Positions 61,676-64,000 of a stretch of 64,000 bases of DNA are shown here, piece after piece. This stretch comes from Sphingomonas sp. 8AM (GTDB taxonomy: Bacteria > Pseudomonadota > Alphaproteobacteria > Sphingomonadales > Sphingomonadaceae). The position numbers were made by a program, and so were the translations under genes. The notes below the pieces were generated by a model. The model searched no databases. It was not told the origin of the DNA and was given only the letters and a program-made list of their open reading frames with translations. The stretch covers positions 784,415 to 848,414 of the forward strand of contig NZ_LR733844.1 of assembly GCF_902506455.1 (NCBI RefSeq). Reading direction: 5' to 3'. Every line of letters begins with the position of its first letter. The first letter of the stretch is position 1.

Positions 61676-62431
61676 TCACCGCCGCGCCAGCCGCCCCGCC
61701 CCCCAGCCGAGCGCGACCGACAGCAACACCGCCGCGCCGCCGTACAGCCATTCGTGACGGTCGGCCGCCTGGGCGACGAACCGCTCGAAGCCCTTCTTGC
61801 GGATGTCGATATCGCGGACCGCCACCGCCAGCACGCGCCCGTCGCGCACCAGAAAGGTTTCGGCGGTGAAGCGCCCGACCGGCACCCGCGCCGGGATCGA
61901 CACGCGCGCGCGGTACAGCACGCCGTCGCTGATCTCGACCGCGCGCGGCGCTTCGTAGAACAGCCCGGTGCGGACGCGTTGCTCGACCAGCCCGCGCGTG
62001 AAGCGGCCCTGCACATCGGACGGCGCGGCGGAGGCCGGCGACAATTGCAGGCTGTCTAACCCCAGCTCGTAGATCGCCCGCGTCCGCGCATCGACAAGCT
62101 CGCTGAGCGGCCGCGACGAGGCGACCGCGTAAAATGACGGTGCGGAGCGATAGCGTAGTCGCCCGGCATTGACCCAGATTCCGGCGACCTGCTCCTTTTC
62201 GCGGATCACGATCGACTGCGTCGGGCCCTTGACCACTACTACGACATCCGCGCCCTTGGTATCAGTCGGAGGTCGCCCGCCGGGGTAGATGATCGCCCCG
62301 AACAGCAGCAGCTCGGCCCCGGCGAAACTGTAGGCGATGTCGATCTCGCGCTGCGACACGTCGGGCACCAGCACCGGCTTGGCCTGCGCCATCAGCAGCG
62401 GCGCAGCGGCGAGCAACAGCGCCGCCCTCAC
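61676..62431 (-). CDS. TIGR02186-family membrane-anchored protein
   Basis: 251 residues. A signal peptide (ALLLAAAPLLMAQA) is followed by a periplasmic beta-rich domain (IAYSFAGAELLLFGAI, VVVVKGPTQSIVIREKEQVAGIWVN, RFTRGLVEQRV, GRFTAETFLVRDGR) and a C-terminal anchor helix (AAVLLSVALGWGAGRLA). The family is usually encoded beside TauE/SafE permeases, exactly as here, and may assist sulfonate or sulfite export. The start is GTG 62431, overlapping the TauE stop (GTGA), so the pair is translated together. Confidence 0.85.
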   Translation of the reverse strand: MRAALLLAAAPLLMAQAKPVLVPDVSQREIDIAYSFAGAELLLFGAIIYPGGRPPTDTKGADVVVVVKGPTQSIVIREKEQVAGIWVNAGRLRYRSAPSFYAVASSRPLSELVDARTRAIYELGLDSLQLSPASAAPSDVQGRFTRGLVEQRVRTGLFYEAPRAVEISDGVLYRARVSIPARVPVGRFTAETFLVRDGRVLAVAVRDIDIRKKGFERFVAQAADRHEWLYGGAAVLLSVALGWGAGRLARR

Positions 62432-63342
62432 GACAGCTCGACCGTGTAGATTTCGTCGGGTCGCCACCCCAGCCCCAGCGCGATTCGCCCTGCGACCAGC
62501 AGCACCATCAGCGCCAGCGCGAGCCGCAGATATTCGGGCCGCGCCTTGGCAGCGAAGCGCGCGCCGACCTGCGCGCCGACCACCGACCCGACCAGCAGCA
62601 GCCCGGCGAGCACGATATCGACCGCCTTGGTGGTGGTCGCGTGCACCAGTGTCGCCGCGGCGGTGACGAACAGGATCTGGAACAGGCTGGTGCCGACCAC
62701 CACCGCGGTCGACATGCCGAGCAGATAGATCATCGCCGGCACCAGCACGAACCCGCCGCCGACCCCGAGCAGGATCGTCAGGATACCGGTGAAGAACCCG
62801 AGCAGCAACGGCGCGAGCGGGGAAATGTACAGCCCCGAGGCATAGAAGCGGGTGCGGAACGGCAGGCTGGCGACCAGCGGATGGTGCCGCCGCCGCCGCG
62901 CCGGCGCGCTGCGCCGCCCCTTGGCGATCAGGATCGCGTCGACCGCTTCCTTCAGCATCATCAGCCCGATGGAACCGAGCAGCAGCACATAGGTGATCGC
63001 GATCGTCGTATCGATCTGTCCCCATTGCTGGAGCAGCCGGAACAGCCACGCGCCGAACAGCGAGCCGAGCACGCCGCCGATCACCAGCACCGTCCCCATC
63101 CGCGTATCGACCCCGCCGCGCCGAAAATGCGCGAACACGCCCGACACGCTCGCGCCGGTCACCTGGCTCGCGGCGGAGGCGGCGGCGACGGTCGGGGGGA
63201 TGCCGTAGACGATCAGCAGCGGCGTGGTCAGGAACCCGCCGCCGACCCCGAACATCCCCGACAGCAGCCCGACGCCCGCGCCCAGCGCGATCATCACCAG
63301 AGCGTTCACCGACAGGTTCGCGATCGGCAGATAGATGTCCAT
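62428..63342 (-). CDS. TauE/SafE-family permease
   Basis: 304 residues with about eight membrane helices. The duplicated family motif appears as GVGLLSGMFGVGGGFLTTPLLIVYG and again as TILLGVGGGFVLVPAMIYLLG. The family exports sulfite, sulfoacetate or related organosulfur anions. Start ATG 63342 was chosen as the onset of the first helix; the longer frame is antisense to the repeat element. Only eight bases separate the ATG from the end of that element, which therefore supplies its leader. Confidence 0.92.
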   Translation of the reverse strand: MDIYLPIANLSVNALVMIALGAGVGLLSGMFGVGGGFLTTPLLIVYGIPPTVAAASAASQVTGASVSGVFAHFRRGGVDTRMGTVLVIGGVLGSLFGAWLFRLLQQWGQIDTTIAITYVLLLGSIGLMMLKEAVDAILIAKGRRSAPARRRRHHPLVASLPFRTRFYASGLYISPLAPLLLGFFTGILTILLGVGGGFVLVPAMIYLLGMSTAVVVGTSLFQILFVTAAATLVHATTTKAVDIVLAGLLLVGSVVGAQVGARFAAKARPEYLRLALALMVLLVAGRIALGLGWRPDEIYTVELS

Positions 63343-63349
63343 GACGGCT

Positions 63350-63662
63350 AGGGTCTGTACCCGGTTGCAACGCGGTCGTGACGGAGCGGCTTCTGGCGCC
63401 GGACCAGGAGCGAGGAGGGAGCGATGCTGATGCATCGCGACCGACGCGCCAATATCCGCCGATCGCGTAGCGAGCGCCCGGGGTAGGCCGTCCATGTGCA
63501 GGTCGCCGTGCCCCCGGCATAACAGACATCGCCCGGCGGGACGACGTCACCTGCACATTGTCGCTTGCCTGCGGGTAGCTCTGCTACCTGACTGCGCTGC
63601 GCTCCTTGTGGGCGGCCTTCCACGGGCGATCACGATCCTTGTTGCAACCGGGTACAGACCCT
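63350..63662. repeat. 313-bp element with 22-bp terminal inverted repeats
   Basis: The ends are perfect inverses: AGGGTCTGTACCCGGTTGCA then AC at 63350-63371, and the reverse complement at 63641-63662, with further partial matching inward. An inner hairpin pairs GTGCAGGT (63496-63503) with ACCTGCAC (63549-63556). A 91-codon minus frame inside it has no known product. No target duplication is obvious. It looks like a MITE-type non-autonomous element in the 353-base gap before TauE. Confidence 0.6.
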
Positions 63663-63695
63663 TGCACCGCTAGCGGGTTCAGGGCCGCGATGCCA

Positions 63696-64000
63696 TCAAT
63701 AGTCGGTGCCGATCGACAGCGCCGGCCCCGACCCGGGCCGCGCGGCGCCCGCGATGCGCTGTCGCCATTCCAGCGCCACGCGCAGGTGCACCGCGTCCGT
63801 CACCGGCAGATCGACGGCCGCCGCGGGGCCGATGTCCAGCCGCCGTGCGCCGCGCTGCGCGCCGCCCCACAGGCCCAGGCTGATCGACAGGCTCGCGCCG
63901 TCGTTGCGCCGCACGACCGGCCGGGCGAGGCGCACCGCACCATCGGCATACGCCTCCACATCGTCGCGGAGCACCGCGCCGGCCTGCGCATAGCCCTCCA
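63696..64000 (-). CDS. C-terminal part of a beta-strand-rich protein (partial)
   Basis: About 101 codons up to the right edge, open beyond it; stop TGA at 63696. The residues alternate polar and apolar (LSISLGLWGGAQ, VALEWRQRIAG, ALSIGTDY) and end in an aromatic tyrosine, as in the last strands of an outer-membrane barrel. The family was not recognised; similarity to the C-terminal barrel of phage-adsorption or exopolysaccharide proteins is possible. Confidence 0.55.
   Translation of the reverse strand, partial: EGYAQAGAVLRDDVEAYADGAVRLARPVVRRNDGASLSISLGLWGGAQRGARRLDIGPAAAVDLPVTDAVHLRVALEWRQRIAGAARPGSGPALSIGTDY

Noticed and set aside
63348..63623. 91-codon minus frame inside the inverted-repeat element
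   Set aside because: Two of the three minus-strand frames are similarly open through the element; no ribosome site or known product. Probably fortuitous.

Overview
The window is high-GC DNA from an alphaproteobacterium of the order Sphingomonadales, most likely Sphingomonas or a close relative. The evidence is a carotenoid crtY-crtI pair, three TonB-dependent receptors with the sphingomonad plug style, a zapA-6S RNA-ygfA locus, a ubiK/ybjN/proC cluster, DUF2842, and a scattered family of paired palindromes. No prophage, CRISPR array or classical defence cassette was seen.

Region 1 (about 0.1-14.7 kb) is the most unusual part and reads as a phosphorus-scavenging island. It holds an inner-membrane MFS carrier, an FAD oxidoreductase of the aminophosphonate type, phosphonoacetaldehyde hydrolase (phnX), a HutC/UTRA-type GntR regulator and an HD-domain phosphonate oxygenase of the PhnZ/TmpB type. 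These are followed by two Tat-exported phospholipases C, a TonB receptor, and a secreted fusion of a Ca-dependent PI-PLC with a class A acid phosphatase. Four inverted repeats with the core TGG-N6-CCA (131-142, 5030-5041, 10341-10352, 12527-12538) sit at the promoters or starts of these units and resemble targets of UTRA-type GntR regulators. My inference is one GntR-controlled regulon that strips head groups, including phosphonate head groups, from lipids outside the cell, imports the products and breaks the C-P bond inside.

Region 2 (14.7-29.9 kb) carries a secreted M20 amidohydrolase in an operon with a TonB receptor, an Lrp regulator divergent from a large secreted zinc metalloprotease, and a complete RND efflux operon divergent from a LysR regulator. 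Region 3 (30.2-42.7 kb) is housekeeping: tRNA-Gln, branched-chain aminotransferase, a tlyA-tspO-ubiK-ybjN-proC run, a gap-MOSC-pgk operon, zapA, 6S RNA, ygfA, two identical tRNA-Asp genes, an AI-2E family permease and a Crp/Fnr regulator. Region 4 (42.9-48.5 kb) is a fatty-acid or acyl-CoA degradation operon containing a multifunctional FadB-like protein, two acyl-CoA dehydrogenases and a thioesterase, split by two kinds of inverted repeat.

Region 5 (48.5-57.2 kb) looks rearranged. After an 880-bp gene-free, more AT-rich stretch come a large autotransporter and a TonB receptor that lost its 3' end at a fragment of an IS3-family element. The other side of that fragment runs straight into crtI, which has lost its conserved C-terminus. 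crtB, often found next to crtI in this group, is not in the window. Region 6 (57.3-64 kb) holds a periplasmic peroxiredoxin, a GGDEF protein, two tandem micropeptides, DUF1810, a HerA-like ATPase, a TauE/SafE permease with a TIGR02186 partner, a 313-bp element bounded by 22-bp terminal inverted repeats, and a partial gene at the right edge.
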